Origin: Salinispora pacifica CNR114
Lineage (GTDB): Bacteria; Actinomycetota; Actinomycetes; Mycobacteriales; Micromonosporaceae
Direction of reading: 5' to 3'
DNA length: 64,000 nt
Assembly (NCBI RefSeq): GCF_000514775.1
Contig: NZ_AZWO01000029.1
Location: 1-64,000, forward strand
In this document: positions 55,094 to 63,892 of the stretch, piece after piece
Layout: each line of letters starts with the position of its first letter
Position numbering within the stretch: position 1 is the stretch's first letter
Notes under the pieces: generated by a model
The model's input: only the letters and a program-made list of their open reading frames with translations
Databases searched by the model: none
What the model was told of the DNA's origin: nothing
Position numbers and translations under genes: made by a program

Positions 55094-56796
55094 TCCTGCT
55101 TCCACCCTTCACTGCCCGGCGCGGCGGCCGGGGGTTGCGGGTCCTCGGCTGCCGCGACGGGCGTCGGCTCGGTCCGGACCACGAAGGCGGCCAGCAGGTC
55201 CGGAGTGGTCTCGTGGGCGAACGCGACCGCCTGGGCCGCGCCGAGGTCCGGCACCTCGTAGTGACGGGCGCCGGCGGCCGTGGCGATGCCCAGGGTGTTC
55301 AGGCCGAAAATCCGCTGCAGCAGCGACTGCCGGAACTTCCACCCGATGACGGCGCGCCGCTGCAACGCGGTGGTGTAGCGCCGGGCCAGCCCGTAGCGGG
55401 TGACCACGTACGGCTCGACGAGCGTGTGGCCCAGCGACCGGTAGGCGATCACCGCCAGCACGAGGGTGACCGGCGTCGCCGCCAGGGCGTACAGCCAGAG
55501 CCGGTCGGGCACCGTGCTGGTCGGGGCGAGCCAGGCCAGCGCGGCGGCGAGGCCGCCCGGGAGCCCGACGGCCCAGAGCAGCCGCCGGTACAGCGCCGCC
55601 CGCGCGTGCGCCCGGGTGGGCGCCTCCAGCGGGCGGACCCCGTCGGCGAGGACGTCGGCGGCCACCCGCCGGGCGTACCCGATCCGGGTACGCGGCAGGA
55701 TGACGCTCGCCGACTCCTGCCCGGCGGTCCAACCGGCCAGCCCGGTGGAGACCACCTCGGTCTCGGCGAGGCCGAGCCACCGCCAGAACAGCGGCTCGCT
55801 CGTGTGCACGCCGCGCAGTCGCCGGTCGTCGCGGTAGATCTCCCGGGTCTGGGTCAACCCGCGCCGGGTCAGCAGCGCGGTGCCGTTCTCGGTGGTGGCC
55901 CGCACCAGCCGGAAGTTCCAGTTCTCGGTGACGAAGCCGATACCGAGTCCGATGACGCCCAGCAGGAACGACCCGGCCGTGATGATCACTGCGGACCAGC
56001 CGTTGCCCAGTTCCCGCCAGTCGACGAGCCCGCCGACGACGTCGCGCAGGTCGACGTTGACCAGTTGCAGCAGCCAGAACAGCGACCAGAGCAGGAAACC
56101 CGCGGCCAGGAAGGCCCAGATGTTGACCAGGTTGTAGAGCAGCCACGACCAGCGCAGTTCGGCGATCGGTGTCTCCGGGGTGGCAGCGCCCGGCGCGTCG
56201 GTGTCGTCCGCGGTGTCGGCGGTGTCGGCCGCGGTGGGGCGGGTGCCGGTAGCCACCAGCAGCTCCCGGCGGAAACCGGCCACGGCCGCCACCGACACGG
56301 CGTTGAGCCGCAGTGCCGGCTGGGCCTCGCCGGCGCCGATGTGTACGATGCGCAGCCCGGCGAGGCGGTGCCGGAGCCGGGCGGTGGCGTCGACGCTGCG
56401 GACCCGGTCGCGGGGCACGTAGCGGTATCTGCGGTGCAGCCAGCCGACCCGCAGCTCCACCCGCTCGTCGGTGATCCGGTAGCGGGTCTTCATCCACCGC
56501 AGCAGGTCGCGGACGGCGCCGGTCACGCCGAGGAAGGTCGCCACCGCCAGCGGCCAGATGCCGAACGCGCCGTCGGAGAAGTCCACGTCCAGCACGACGA
56601 GCGCCACGAACGACGGGGTGAGCGAGAGCAGGAACATGACCAGGTCCAGCCAGATCACCCGCCGGTCGAGCCGGCGCCACGGCGCCTCGGCGGGCGACTC
56701 CGCCGCCGCCGTCTCGACCCCCGTGCCCGCCGGATCCGTCGTGCCCGCCGTCCCGGCCGGCTCCGGCGCGGTCACCGCGGTCGGCGAACCGCTCAT
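55075..56796 (-). CDS. YdbT-like membrane protein with repeated bacterial PH domains
   Basis: The product is 573 residues. An acidic Ala/Thr/Pro-rich N-terminus of about 40 residues is followed by membrane pairs (VIWLDLVMFLLSLTPSFVALVVL; WAFLAAGFLLWSLFWLLQLV; VIITAGSFLLGVIGLGIGFV; LWLYALAATPVTLVLAVIAY), each pair leading into a bPH_2 domain (TRYRITDERVELRVGWLHRRYRYVPRDRVRSVD; the TRRGLTQTREIYRDDRRLRGV block; VVTRYGLARRYTTALQRRAVIGWKF). The ATG overlaps the upstream partner gene (ATGA). In Bacillus the paired YdbS/YdbT proteins protect against certain peptide bacteriocins; being in the glycosylation operon suggests a self-protection role here, by analogy only. Confidence 0.82.
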   Translation of the reverse strand: MSGSPTAVTAPEPAGTAGTTDPAGTGVETAAAESPAEAPWRRLDRRVIWLDLVMFLLSLTPSFVALVVLDVDFSDGAFGIWPLAVATFLGVTGAVRDLLRWMKTRYRITDERVELRVGWLHRRYRYVPRDRVRSVDATARLRHRLAGLRIVHIGAGEAQPALRLNAVSVAAVAGFRRELLVATGTRPTAADTADTADDTDAPGAATPETPIAELRWSWLLYNLVNIWAFLAAGFLLWSLFWLLQLVNVDLRDVVGGLVDWRELGNGWSAVIITAGSFLLGVIGLGIGFVTENWNFRLVRATTENGTALLTRRGLTQTREIYRDDRRLRGVHTSEPLFWRWLGLAETEVVSTGLAGWTAGQESASVILPRTRIGYARRVAADVLADGVRPLEAPTRAHARAALYRRLLWAVGLPGGLAAALAWLAPTSTVPDRLWLYALAATPVTLVLAVIAYRSLGHTLVEPYVVTRYGLARRYTTALQRRAVIGWKFRQSLLQRIFGLNTLGIATAAGARHYEVPDLGAAQAVAFAHETTPDLLAAFVVRTEPTPVAAAEDPQPPAAAPGSEGWKQECDRPS

Positions 56797-57341
56797 GTCG
56801 CGTCCCCGGGCGTCAACTCGGTGATCTCGGTGAGCCGGTGCGCGGCGGTCTCGGCGACCTCGGCGTCCAGGCCCCGGATGGAGATGCTGCCCTCGCGCGA
56901 CGCCGTGGTGACCCGGATGGTGGCCACGCGGAGCAGTTGCTGCAGCGGCCCCTTGACGGTGTTGATGCTCTGGATCCGCGAGATCGGGATGATGCGCCAC
57001 TCGCGCTCGAACCAGCCGCTGAGGGCGTACACGGCCTCGTCGGTGACCTCCCACCGGTGCACCAGATATCGCCAGGTCGGCATGAGCGGGATGTAGACGA
57101 CGTAGAAGGCGGCGAGCACCGCGATGACCGGACCCAGATAGGGCCGCGATGATTCCGCCGTCGCATAGGCGATGCCGCATCCACCGAGCACCACAATGGC
57201 GGTGAGCGCGGCGTGCAGCATCCAGAGAGCGATTGCTCTCTTCTCGATGCGATTACGGGGCGGGCGGAGTTTCAGCCGCGCCGGGCGGGACGTCGTTTCG
57301 GTCGGCGGACGCAATGTCTCGGTATTCGGGTAAGGCTGCAT
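56793..57341 (-). CDS. YdbS-like membrane protein with one bacterial PH domain
   Basis: The product is 182 residues. Two membrane helices (IALWMLHAALTAIVVLGGCGIAYA and YLGPVIAVLAAFYVVYIPLM) precede a bPH_2 domain (HRWEVTDEAVYALSGWFEREWRIIPISRIQSINTVKG). ATG 57341 is chosen because GGAG lies 7 bases upstream; a GTG at 57362 has no ribosome site. It is the first gene of operon E and is translationally coupled to the YdbT-like partner. Confidence 0.82.
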   Translation of the reverse strand: MQPYPNTETLRPPTETTSRPARLKLRPPRNRIEKRAIALWMLHAALTAIVVLGGCGIAYATAESSRPYLGPVIAVLAAFYVVYIPLMPTWRYLVHRWEVTDEAVYALSGWFEREWRIIPISRIQSINTVKGPLQQLLRVATIRVTTASREGSISIRGLDAEVAETAAHRLTEITELTPGDAT

Positions 57342-57435
57342 CACTGATCTCCGGTGCGCCACGATGGCCTCGGTGAATCAACGGTGAAAAAGAAAGCCGG
57401 CACCGACGCGAAATGGCGCGGCCAAGCTCGGTGCA

Positions 57436-57463
57436 GATTTACGCATACGGCGCGGGCCGTCAA
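57436..57463 (-). promoter_or_regulatory. Promoter for operon E
   Basis: On the minus strand TTGACG (57463-57458) is followed after 16 bases by TAAATC (57441-57436), or after 17 by AAATCT. It is about 95 bp upstream of the YdbS-like start. Palindrome copy 3 begins 31 bp upstream of the -35 box. Confidence 0.55.
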
Positions 57464-57478
57464 GTGTGGCCGGCCGTC

Positions 57479-57524
57479 GCGGCCGGCGCCGTTGTCTCGC
57501 TGGCGGGACGACGGCGCCGGCCGC
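57479..57524 (-). terminator. Long GC-rich hairpin after the ABC permease gene
   Basis: GGCCGGCGCCGTTGTC (57481-57496) pairs with GACGACGGCGCCGGCC (57507-57522) at 15 of 16 positions, extending by two pairs outward. It begins about 12 bases after the permease stop (57536) on the minus strand, so it can act as a terminator; there is no U-run, as is common in actinomycetes. Its centre coincides exactly with palindrome copy 3, so the site may serve both termination and regulation. Confidence 0.55.
57494..57509. promoter_or_regulatory. Shared 16-bp palindrome, copy 3
   Basis: GTCTCGCTGGCGGGAC, identical to the copies at 28795 and 39104 and oriented the same way relative to the minus-strand promoter downstream. 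It sits at the centre of the 46-nt hairpin and upstream of the operon E promoter. Confidence 0.6.
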
Positions 57525-57535
57525 AGCCGGGTCGA

Positions 57536-60067
57536 TCAGCGCTGGGAGATGGCCTCCAGCACGTTCATCCGCGCCGCCCGCCAGGCCGGCCAGAGCGCGG
57601 CCAGCACACCGATGCCGATCGCGGCGAGCAGGTAGAGCGCCAACCGGCCGACGGAGAGGTCGAGCACCTCGATGCCGTTCGACGACAACGCGCGCTGCGC
57701 GGCGACGCCGAGGCCCACCCCGAGGCCCAGGCCCAACGCGGTGCCGAACAGCGCGATGACGACCGACTCGTAGCGGATCATCGCCCGGACCTGGCCGCGG
57801 CCCATGCCGACGGCGCGTAGCAGGCCGATCTCCCGGGTCCGTTCCACCACCGACAGGCCGAGCGTGTTCACGATGCCGATCGCGGCGACCAGGATGGACA
57901 GCACCAGCAGCGCCAGGATGGCGTTGAGCACCTGCTCGATCTCGGCGCGGGCGTCGTCCTTGGCGTCCTGCCGGTCCCGCAGCTGCACCGCCGGGTAGGC
58001 GCGCAGCACCGACCTGATCCGCTCGGTGGCGGCGGCCTGCTGCGCGTCGTCCACGTCGACGTACGCGCGTTGCAACTGGTCGGTGTCGGAGTGCGCCAGG
58101 TAGCCGGCGGTGCCGACCAGGTACGGCCGGTCGAGGACCTGGTTGTCGGCGAAGATGCCGACCACCCGCAGCGTGACGCGGGCGCCGTCCGGATACTGCG
58201 CCGGCGTCGTGCTGCCCACGTCAAGCCCCAGCTCGTCGGCGGCGCTGCGCTCGACCAGGATCTCGTCGGCGCCGAGCGTCGCCCGGCCGGTCTCGATCCG
58301 CAGGTTGACCGGCGTGACAAGCGCGGCCGGGTCGGCCACGGTGACCGGTGCCTCCTGCTCGTCGATGCGCATGGTGCCCAGCCGCACCGGCGTGACCGCA
58401 CGCACCCCGGGCACGGCGGCGACCTGGTCGGCGGCCGGCGGGCCGAACCCGGTCAGGCCGCGGGAGTCGAGCGAGAAGTCGGCGCCGAACTCGCGGTCGA
58501 GCCGACGGTCGGCGGAGGCGCTCAGCGAGCTGGACACGACCGTGGCGACCGAGACCATGGCCAGCCCGATCATCAGGGCCGAGGCGGTCGCCGCCGTACG
58601 GCGCGGATCACGGTAGGCGTTGCGCCGGCTGAGTTGCCCGGCGGTGCCGCCCAGCCGGGCGACCGGCCAGCCGACCAGCCGGACCACCGGACGGCTGAGC
58701 ACCGGCCCGAGCAGGACGAGGGCGAACAGCAGCAGGATGCCACCGAGGGCCAGCAGGATCGGCGCCTCGTCGCGCTTCGACCCGAACGACAGGGCCACGA
58801 CCAGCCCGCCGACGACGGCCACCAGCACCCCCAGCACCAGCCGGATCCGGTGCGAGCGGGTCGGCAGTGCCACCTCGTCGCGCAGCGCGGCGATCGGTGG
58901 GATCCGCGCCGCCCGGCGGGCCGGCAGGTAGGCGGCGGCCACGGTGACGAGCGTGCCGATGCCGTACGCCCACAGCACGGTCGCGGGCGTGACGACGGGC
59001 GAGCCGCTCGGCAACTCCGTGCCGAACCGCGAGAACAGGGCCTGCAGCGCGAGCGCGATGCCGACGCCGACGCCGATGCCGCCGGTGGACCCGACGACGC
59101 CGACGACGAGGGCCTCGACGATCACGGCCCGGGTCACCTGCCGCCGGCTGGCGCCGACCGCCCGCAGCAGCGCCATCTCCCGGGTGCGCTGCGCGACGAG
59201 CATGGTGAACGTGTTGAAGATAATGAAGGAGCCGACCAGGACGGAGACGCCGGCGAAGGCGAGCAGGAACGCGCTCAGCAGGCCGAAGAAGGACTTGATC
59301 CGCTCCCGCGCGTCCGCCACCAGTTGTTGCGCGGTGTTCACCTCGTAGTCGGCCGGCAGCGCGGCGGTGAGCTGGGCGGCCAGTTGCTCCTGGGAGACGC
59401 CCGCCTTGGGCCGCACCCAGACGGCCGAGTAGTGCCCGGGGCGGGTGAGCAGCTGTTCGGCCACGGCGGGGGAGAAGCCGACGTAGGTGACGACGTCGCC
59501 GATGCGCTCCTCGCCCAGGGTGAACACGCCCACCACGGTCATCGTGCGCTGGCCGCTGCGGGTCACCACCGGTACGGAGTCGCCGACGGCGATGCCGCCC
59601 TCGGCCGCGGTCTGCTCCTCCACCACGAGGTCGTTCTCCGCGGTCGGGGCCCGACCGGTGAGGATGCGCGTCTTCGACTCCGGCCCGCCCTCGACGTACG
59701 CGCGGCCCCGGTGTGCCACGCCGTCGCCGCCGACCACCTCGCCGTTTCGGTCGATCACCACCGCGTAGCCCTCGACGACGCTGCGGAACTGGTCGGCGCC
59801 GGGCACCTTGTCCTTGAGCGACTCCGCCGTCGCCGCGTCGATCAGCCGCGGCTGGGCGCCCTCGCCGGTGAACGGCTGCTTGGGCGCGACGGACACCTCC
59901 CGGGTCTGCGAGCGGTCGCCGAAGGCGTCCTCGAACGCGCGGGACGCGGTGTCCCGGAAGATCATGGTGCCGGCGGCGAACGAGACGCCGAGCACCACCG
60001 CGACCGCGGTGAACAGCAGCCGCAGCCGGTGCGCGGACAGGTTGCGCAGCGCGAGTCTCGCCATCAT
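57536..60067 (-). CDS. ABC transporter permease (FtsX/MacB type)
   Basis: The product is 843 residues with two FtsX-like blocks: a helix after RLLFTAVAVVLGVSFAAGTM, an extracytoplasmic region of about 200 residues, helices near 260-400 (LLSAFLLAFAGVSVLVGSFIIF) ending TYLPARRAARIPPIAALR, then a second set ending LAALWPAWRAARMNVLEAISQR. This layout fits exporters of peptides and antibiotics or lipoprotein-type substrates. The ATG overlaps the ATPase stop (ATGA). It probably exports the product or gives resistance; substrate not shown. Confidence 0.9.
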   Translation of the reverse strand: MMARLALRNLSAHRLRLLFTAVAVVLGVSFAAGTMIFRDTASRAFEDAFGDRSQTREVSVAPKQPFTGEGAQPRLIDAATAESLKDKVPGADQFRSVVEGYAVVIDRNGEVVGGDGVAHRGRAYVEGGPESKTRILTGRAPTAENDLVVEEQTAAEGGIAVGDSVPVVTRSGQRTMTVVGVFTLGEERIGDVVTYVGFSPAVAEQLLTRPGHYSAVWVRPKAGVSQEQLAAQLTAALPADYEVNTAQQLVADARERIKSFFGLLSAFLLAFAGVSVLVGSFIIFNTFTMLVAQRTREMALLRAVGASRRQVTRAVIVEALVVGVVGSTGGIGVGVGIALALQALFSRFGTELPSGSPVVTPATVLWAYGIGTLVTVAAAYLPARRAARIPPIAALRDEVALPTRSHRIRLVLGVLVAVVGGLVVALSFGSKRDEAPILLALGGILLLFALVLLGPVLSRPVVRLVGWPVARLGGTAGQLSRRNAYRDPRRTAATASALMIGLAMVSVATVVSSSLSASADRRLDREFGADFSLDSRGLTGFGPPAADQVAAVPGVRAVTPVRLGTMRIDEQEAPVTVADPAALVTPVNLRIETGRATLGADEILVERSAADELGLDVGSTTPAQYPDGARVTLRVVGIFADNQVLDRPYLVGTAGYLAHSDTDQLQRAYVDVDDAQQAAATERIRSVLRAYPAVQLRDRQDAKDDARAEIEQVLNAILALLVLSILVAAIGIVNTLGLSVVERTREIGLLRAVGMGRGQVRAMIRYESVVIALFGTALGLGLGVGLGVAAQRALSSNGIEVLDLSVGRLALYLLAAIGIGVLAALWPAWRAARMNVLEAISQR

Positions 60068-60870
60068 CGGGCCAGCTCCTCGCGGCCGGCCGGCGCGTGC
60101 TCCAGGCGCTTCATCCGGTCCAGGACCCGGTCGGCGGTCGGGTCGACCATCCGGTCCACGACCCGGCCGTCGGCCAGGAACACCACGTTGTCGGTGTAGC
60201 CGGCGGCCACCGGGTCGTGCGTGACCATGACGATGGTCTGGCCGGTGGTGCGCGCGGAGTCACGGAGGAAGGCGAGCACCTCCGCGCCGGACCGCGAGTC
60301 CAGGTTGCCGGTCGGCTCGTCGGCGAAGATCACGTCCGGCTTGCTGACCAGCGCCCGGGCGCAGGCGACGCGCTGCTGCTGGCCGCCGGAGAGCTGTGTC
60401 GGCCGGTGGTGCAGCCGGTCGCGCAGGCCTACGGTGTCCACCACCTTGTCCAGCCACTGCTGGTCCGGCTGACGGCCGGCGATGCTCAACGGCAGGACGA
60501 TGTTCTCCAGCGCGGTGAGCGTCGGGATCAGGTTGAACGACTGGAAGATGAACCCGACCCGGTCCCGGCGCAGCGCCGTGAGCTGCTTGTCGTTGAGCCG
60601 GGTGACGTCCTGGTCGCCGATCAGGATGCGACCGGAGTCGACCACGTCGAGCCCGGCGAGGCAGTGCATCAGGGTCGACTTGCCGGAGCCGGAGGGCCCC
60701 ATGATGCCGGTGAACCGGCCCCGGGGGATGGTCAGGGACACCGCGTCCAGGGCGACGACCCGGGCGTCGCCGGCGCCGTACACCTTGGTGATCTCCTCGG
60801 TGCGGGCGGCGACCTCGCCGGTCTCGGGATCGGCGGTGCCGGTGTCGGGCACGGCGGTGTTGCTGGTCAT
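60064..60870 (-). CDS. ABC transporter ATP-binding protein (MacB/LolD type)
   Basis: The product is 268 residues. Walker A GPSGSGKSTLMHCLAG, Q-loop FIFQSFNLIPTLTALEN, signature LSGGQQQRVACARAL, Walker B VIFADEPTGNLDSRSG and the H-loop MVTHDPVAAGY are all intact. It powers the permease encoded next. A typical pair in antibiotic clusters for export or immunity. Confidence 0.94.
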   Translation of the reverse strand: MTSNTAVPDTGTADPETGEVAARTEEITKVYGAGDARVVALDAVSLTIPRGRFTGIMGPSGSGKSTLMHCLAGLDVVDSGRILIGDQDVTRLNDKQLTALRRDRVGFIFQSFNLIPTLTALENIVLPLSIAGRQPDQQWLDKVVDTVGLRDRLHHRPTQLSGGQQQRVACARALVSKPDVIFADEPTGNLDSRSGAEVLAFLRDSARTTGQTIVMVTHDPVAAGYTDNVVFLADGRVVDRMVDPTADRVLDRMKRLEHAPAGREELAR

Positions 60871-61310
60871 GACGGCTCCCTGTCACTGGCGGGCGCGTGG
60901 GCGCGCCCTGGCAACGGAACGGATCGGCGGTCACGGGGTTTTCCGCGAGCTGTGGCGGCGTCGCCGTCGTCGAGGCAAAAGCGAATCGGCGCGCCACTCG
61001 TCCGGCCCGAGTATCTCACCGCCGGGTCGGGTCCACGAGGACGCGGAACGCGCACGGAGGCTTTAGCGCCCGAAGTCGACAGGGGATTAGCCGAAAGTAT
61101 TCCGACGGTGTCGGCGAGTTTGACCGCACGCGCCCGCCCGGGTGCGGAAAAGCGCAGCACAGGGGTGCTTTCCACGGGTCGCCGTGGCGATTAGGGCGAC
61201 CGCTGCGGCAACGACCTTCGGCGACTGGCGCCGTCCATTGTCGGGCAATTAGCGTAGGGATCGAGCCGGGCCGCGTGCGGGGCGCCCGAACGAGTCGGAA
61301 GGTGTACCTC
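60871..61310. other. Divergent intergenic region
   Basis: A 440-bp gap between the ABC ATPase (minus) and the membrane protein gene (plus). No gene supported. CTGGCGGG at 60886-60893 shares 8 bases with the 16-bp palindrome, but the rest does not match. GGAAGG at 61298-61303 is the ribosome site for 61311. I see no clear promoter pair. Confidence 0.5.
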
Positions 61311-62042
61311 ATGGCCACCAAGGAGTTCCGCGAAGGTCCTCGGTCGGGTTCGGACGCCGCCGCCGGGAAGACCGTGCTGGCGGTGCCGTTCGCCGACCGC
61401 CTGGTGATGTTCGTCGGCATCCCGGTGCTGGTCCTGCTGCTGGGCCTGGGGCTGCCGGCGCTGGCCCGCTGGGCGCTGAGCTGGGACACGGCGCTGCCGT
61501 TCAAGCCGGTGTTCCGGTTCGTCGGCGCGATCGACAAGCCGTGGGAGATCGCGGTGAACCTGACCATCTGGCTCCTGCTGGCGATGGTGGTGGTATTCAC
61601 CGCCGCGCGCGAGTCGATGCGGGTCACCGTCACCGACGCCGAGATGCGGGTGGAGAAGGACGACCAGGTCCGCACGTTCGCCCGCGACGACGTGTCCGCG
61701 GTCTTCCTCGACGGCAAGAAGCTGGTGGTCCTCGACCAGCGTTCCCGCCAGTTGCTGCGCGACACCCACGAGGCGTCGCGGTCGACCCTCGCCGAGGGCT
61801 TCCGCCGGCACGGCTACCCGTGGCACGACAGCGACCCGTACGCCGACCTGTTCAAGCCGTGGAGCGCCGGCTCCGCCGAGCTGCCCGAGACGGCCGACGA
61901 CGTGCTCGCGGCCCGGCAGTCGGCGCTGCGGACCAAGGCCCACCCGGAGGTCCGCAGCCTGGCCGCGACGTTGGAGAAGATGGGGTACGTGGTGCGGGAC
62001 GAGGGCGCGCGGCAGTTCTGGCGTCCGCTCGTCAAGTCGTGA
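61311..62042 (+). CDS. YqeB-like small membrane protein
   Basis: The product is 243 residues. Two membrane helices (LVMFVGIPVLVLLLGLGLPALARWAL and IAVNLTIWLLLAMVVVFTAA) are followed by a soluble domain, VTVTDAEMRVEKDDQVRTFARDDVSAVFLDGKKLVVLD, resembling a PH-like beta fold found in YqeB proteins. It ends with a GTGA overlap to the histidine kinase, suggesting a joint role in sensing. Function unknown. Confidence 0.65.
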   Translation: MATKEFREGPRSGSDAAAGKTVLAVPFADRLVMFVGIPVLVLLLGLGLPALARWALSWDTALPFKPVFRFVGAIDKPWEIAVNLTIWLLLAMVVVFTAARESMRVTVTDAEMRVEKDDQVRTFARDDVSAVFLDGKKLVVLDQRSRQLLRDTHEASRSTLAEGFRRHGYPWHDSDPYADLFKPWSAGSAELPETADDVLAARQSALRTKAHPEVRSLAATLEKMGYVVRDEGARQFWRPLVKS

Positions 62043-63196
62043 TCCGTCCCCGCCTGAGCGGACCGGTGCGCAGCCGCCTCGTCGACCTCGGTCTCGTGGC
62101 GGCTGCCGCGCTCGCCGCCCTGGTCATCGCCGGTGAGGCCGAGGAGAGCGGGCGGTTGGCCGGGGACGCGCTGGTCGCGGCGCTGGGTCTGGCCGTGCTC
62201 GGCGCGGTGGCGCTGTGGTGGCGCCGCCGCTTCCCGGTCGCCGTCGCCGTGTTGCTCACGCTGGTGCTGGCCGGCACCGACCTGGCCGTCGTCGCGGTCC
62301 TGGTCGCGGTCTGGACGGTGAGCGCGCACCGTAGCTGGTCCGTCGCCGCGACGACCGTCGGCGTCGGCCTGCTGGTCTACGTCCCCTACTCGGTGGTACG
62401 GCCCGCCCCGGACCTGAGCGCCTTCGGCGCCAACGTGCTCTACCTGGCGTTGATCCTGGTCGCGCTGGCGGCGGGCAGCACCGCGCGGATCCGGCGGGAG
62501 GCGATCGGGGTGCTGCGCGAGCGGGCCGAGCGCGCCGAGACCGAGGCGAACGAGCGGGCCGAGCGCCTGCGCGTGCAGGAGCGGCACCGCATCGCCGGCG
62601 AGATGCACGACGTGCTGGCCCACCGGATCTCGCTGGTCAGCCTCCAGGCCAGCGCCTTGGAGGTGCGGACCGACCTGCCGGCCGAGGTGACCGGGGCGGC
62701 GGCGGCGATCTGGCAGCAGTCGCACGACGCGCTGGAGGACCTGCGGGGGATCCTGGACGTGTTGCGAGCCGGCGGTGACGGGGTCGGCCTGCGCCCGCAG
62801 CCCGGCCTGGCCGACCTGGACCGGCTCTTCGCCGAGGGCCGCAGCGTCGGCGCCGTCGTGCACGTCGACCGGCGGGTCACCGGGGAGCTGTCCGACGTGG
62901 TCGGCCGGACGGTCTACCGGCTCGTGCAGGAGGGCCTGACCAACGCGCGCAAGCACGCCCCGGGCGCGCCGGTGGACGTGCTGGTGGACCGCGCCGGGAC
63001 CGGCGAGCTGTGGGTGCGGCTGCGTAACCCGTTGGTCAGCGGGCCCGGGACCGGGGTTCCGGGCAGCCACTCCGGCCTGCTCGGCCTCGCCGAGCGGGTC
63101 GAGCTGGCCGGCGGTCGCCTCTCGTACGGCGTGCAGCGTGTCCCGGAGGGCGGCGTGGTCTTCCAACTGGAAGCCTGGCTACCGTGGCCGACGTGA
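62039..63196 (+). CDS. Sensor histidine kinase (DesK/NarX type, HisKA_3)
   Basis: The product is 385 residues from GTG 62039. The N-terminal third is several membrane helices (LGLVAAAALAALVIAG, ALGLAVLGAVALWW, VAVLLTLVLAGTDLAVVAVLVAVWTV). The phosphorylated histidine is in HRIAGEMHDVLAHRISLVS near residue 199, and the ATP-binding N-box is GLTNARKHAPGAPV; a GLLGLAERVELAGGRL G-box follows. It is coupled to the response regulator and probably senses envelope stress or the antibiotic. Confidence 0.92.
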   Translation: MIRPRLSGPVRSRLVDLGLVAAAALAALVIAGEAEESGRLAGDALVAALGLAVLGAVALWWRRRFPVAVAVLLTLVLAGTDLAVVAVLVAVWTVSAHRSWSVAATTVGVGLLVYVPYSVVRPAPDLSAFGANVLYLALILVALAAGSTARIRREAIGVLRERAERAETEANERAERLRVQERHRIAGEMHDVLAHRISLVSLQASALEVRTDLPAEVTGAAAAIWQQSHDALEDLRGILDVLRAGGDGVGLRPQPGLADLDRLFAEGRSVGAVVHVDRRVTGELSDVVGRTVYRLVQEGLTNARKHAPGAPVDVLVDRAGTGELWVRLRNPLVSGPGTGVPGSHSGLLGLAERVELAGGRLSYGVQRVPEGGVVFQLEAWLPWPT

Positions 63197-63852
63197 TCAG
63201 AGTTCTGGTGGTCGACGACAACGCGTTGGTGCGGGCGGGGCTCTGCGCGGTGCTGGGCGCCGCGGCCGACATCGAGGTGGTCGGCGAGGCCGCGGACGGC
63301 GCCGACGCGGTGACCGCGGTGCGGGCCCTGCGTCCGGACGTGGTGCTGATGGACATCCGGATGCCCGGTCTGGACGGGCTCTCCGCCACGGCCGAGGTGC
63401 GGGCGCTGGCGCAGCCACCCGCGGTGATCGTGTTGACCACCTTCGACACCGACGACCACATCCTGCGCGCGCTGCGGGCCGGCGCGAACGGCTTCCTGCT
63501 CAAGGACATGCCGCCCGGACAGATCCAGGACTCGGTCCGGGCGGTGGCGGCGGGGGAGTCGATGCTCTCGCCGGCGGTGGTGGGACGGCTCATCGACTAC
63601 GTGGTGCGGGTGGAGGACCAGGACGAGCAGCAGGTCCGGGTGAACGCCGCGCGTCGGGCGATCGAGGGGCTGACCGACCGGGAGCGGGAGGTGGCCCGGG
63701 CGGTGGCCGCCGGCAAGTCCAATGCGGAGATCAGCGGCGAGTTGTTCATGAGCGTGGCGACGGTGAAGACGTACGTCTCGCGGCTGATGACGAAGCTGGG
63801 CTGCGCCAACCGGGTGCAGGTGGCGATCCTGGTGCACGAAGCGCGCGGCTGA
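63193..63852 (+). CDS. NarL/FixJ-family response regulator
   Basis: The product is 219 residues. Receiver: acidic pocket VVDDN, phosphorylated Asp in VVLMDIRMPGLDG, Lys in FLLKDMPP. C-terminal LuxR-type helix-turn-helix: LTDREREVARAVAAGKSNAEI...VKTYVSRLMTKLG. GTG 63193 is favoured since it overlaps the kinase stop (GTGA); GTG 63184 is possible. NarL-type regulators bind short palindromes, so this protein is one candidate for the 16-bp site upstream of operons A-E. Confidence 0.92.
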   Translation: MIRVLVVDDNALVRAGLCAVLGAAADIEVVGEAADGADAVTAVRALRPDVVLMDIRMPGLDGLSATAEVRALAQPPAVIVLTTFDTDDHILRALRAGANGFLLKDMPPGQIQDSVRAVAAGESMLSPAVVGRLIDYVVRVEDQDEQQVRVNAARRAIEGLTDREREVARAVAAGKSNAEISGELFMSVATVKTYVSRLMTKLGCANRVQVAILVHEARG

Positions 63853-63892
63853 GCCGTCTACACGAGTTCACCAGTTTGTATCAATCTGGCGT

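Noticed and set aside
60880..60895. Possible fourth copy of the 16-bp palindrome upstream of the ABC ATPase
   Set aside because: Only CTGGCGGG matches; the left arm is shifted and the right arm is absent.
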